A stretch of DNA of 5,526 bases. Origin: Promethearchaeota archaeon CR_4 (GTDB lineage Archaea > Asgardarchaeota > Lokiarchaeia > Sigyniarchaeales > CR-4). Positions 5,355 through 5,526 of the stretch are shown piece by piece; within the stretch, counting starts at the first letter, position 1, and the number at the start of each line of letters is the position of its first letter. The stretch spans positions 6,697 to 12,222 of the forward strand of contig MBAA01000007.1 of NCBI GenBank assembly GCA_001940655.1. The letters run 5' to 3'. A program made the position numbers and the translations under genes. Below the pieces are notes generated by a model. The model was not told the origin of the DNA. It saw only the letters and a program-made list of their open reading frames with translations, and ran no database searches.

Positions 5355-5435
5355 GCGTCTGTAGCTCAAAGAGATGAGCTAGCACTTCACACGTGGGGAA
5401 GGGGGAGGAGGAGGGTGGAATTCCCTCCAGATAGG
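5355..5435 (+). pseudogene. Degenerate tRNA-Val(CAC)-like element
   Basis: The sequence folds into most of a tRNA cloverleaf. The acceptor arm GCGTCTG (5355-5361) pairs with CAGATAG (5428-5434) at five of seven positions, one of them G-T. T8-A9 are present. The D stem GCTC/GAGC (5364-5367, 5376-5379) is perfect. The anticodon loop TTCACAC (5386-5392) has anticodon CAC at 5388-5390 (valine), flanked by C and G exactly as in tRNA-Val(CAC). The T arm has a perfect 5-bp stem GAGGG/CCCTC and a 7-base loop (5416-5422). Damage: only three of five anticodon-stem pairs form, the D loop lacks the conserved GG, the T loop reads TGGAATT instead of TTCxAAx, and the variable region is 13 purines (5398-5410) instead of about five. 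No 3' CCA is encoded. Loss of both sides of the D-loop/T-loop contact argues for a pseudogene rather than a working tRNA. Confidence 0.5.
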
Positions 5436-5526
5436 TTTCCAAAGTTAAATATGTGATTTATTGGGACGTTCTTTTTAAAGGGATTTATTATCTGGTCTTA
5501 AGAGATAGAATTTCACAGGAAATCAA
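5436..5526. other. A/T-rich end of window, no gene seen
   Basis: No open frame of useful length. T5 at 5472-5476 followed by AAAGG could be a TATA-like box for a gene beyond the window or an oligo-T end for the tRNA-like transcript; neither can be decided here. Confidence 0.25.

Noticed and set aside
5205..5456. Plus-strand open frame of 83 codons
   Set aside because: Its second half (VAQRDELALHTWGRGRRRVEF) is what results from translating a tRNA-Val-like sequence, a common annotation artefact.
1..5526. CRISPR array, insertion-sequence transposase or long direct repeats
   Set aside because: No regularly spaced repeats, no transposase-like protein and no long repeat pair were seen on either strand.

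Overview
The window most likely comes from an archaeon, and an Asgard archaeon is a reasonable guess. Evidence for archaea: an archaeal/eukaryotic-type Tsr3 rRNA-modification enzyme, a free-standing tRNA-binding domain of the methionyl-tRNA synthetase beta type, TATA-like boxes close to start codons, and oligo-T runs after genes. The Asgard guess rests on weaker signs: an unfamiliar Cys/His-cluster protein, a Ras-like small-GTPase fragment, long gene-poor gaps and a eukaryote-like serine hydrolase. It is an inference, not a demonstration.

Layout. Positions 1-1229 (+) hold the 3' end of an aldose 1-epimerase, Tsr3 (a bit short at its C-terminus, perhaps through a frameshift) and a small tRNA-binding OB-fold protein. 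Positions 1230-1695 hold no intact gene: there is a decayed reading frame with a MaoC/hotdog-like tail and then a perfect 9-bp inverted repeat. Positions 1696-3280 (+) hold a two-gene unit: a 279-residue soluble protein with an N-terminal Cys/His cluster, followed 37 bases later, behind a strong ribosome-binding site, by a seven-helix membrane protein. Positions 3372-4728 (-) hold a complete class C beta-lactamase/family VIII esterase-like hydrolase and, directly after it, a fragment resembling the C-terminal end of a Ras-like GTPase. Positions 4729-5526 hold no intact gene: a promoter region, broken protein-like reading frames, a stable hairpin and a degenerate tRNA-Val(CAC)-like element.

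How the parts fit. The first three genes are housekeeping (sugar anomer interconversion, small-subunit rRNA hypermodification, tRNA binding). The least explained unit is the Cys/His-cluster protein plus 7-TM protein pair, whose arrangement suggests a membrane sensor and a cytosolic partner. The rest looks like an eroding region: at least three protein remnants and one tRNA remnant lie among the intact genes.
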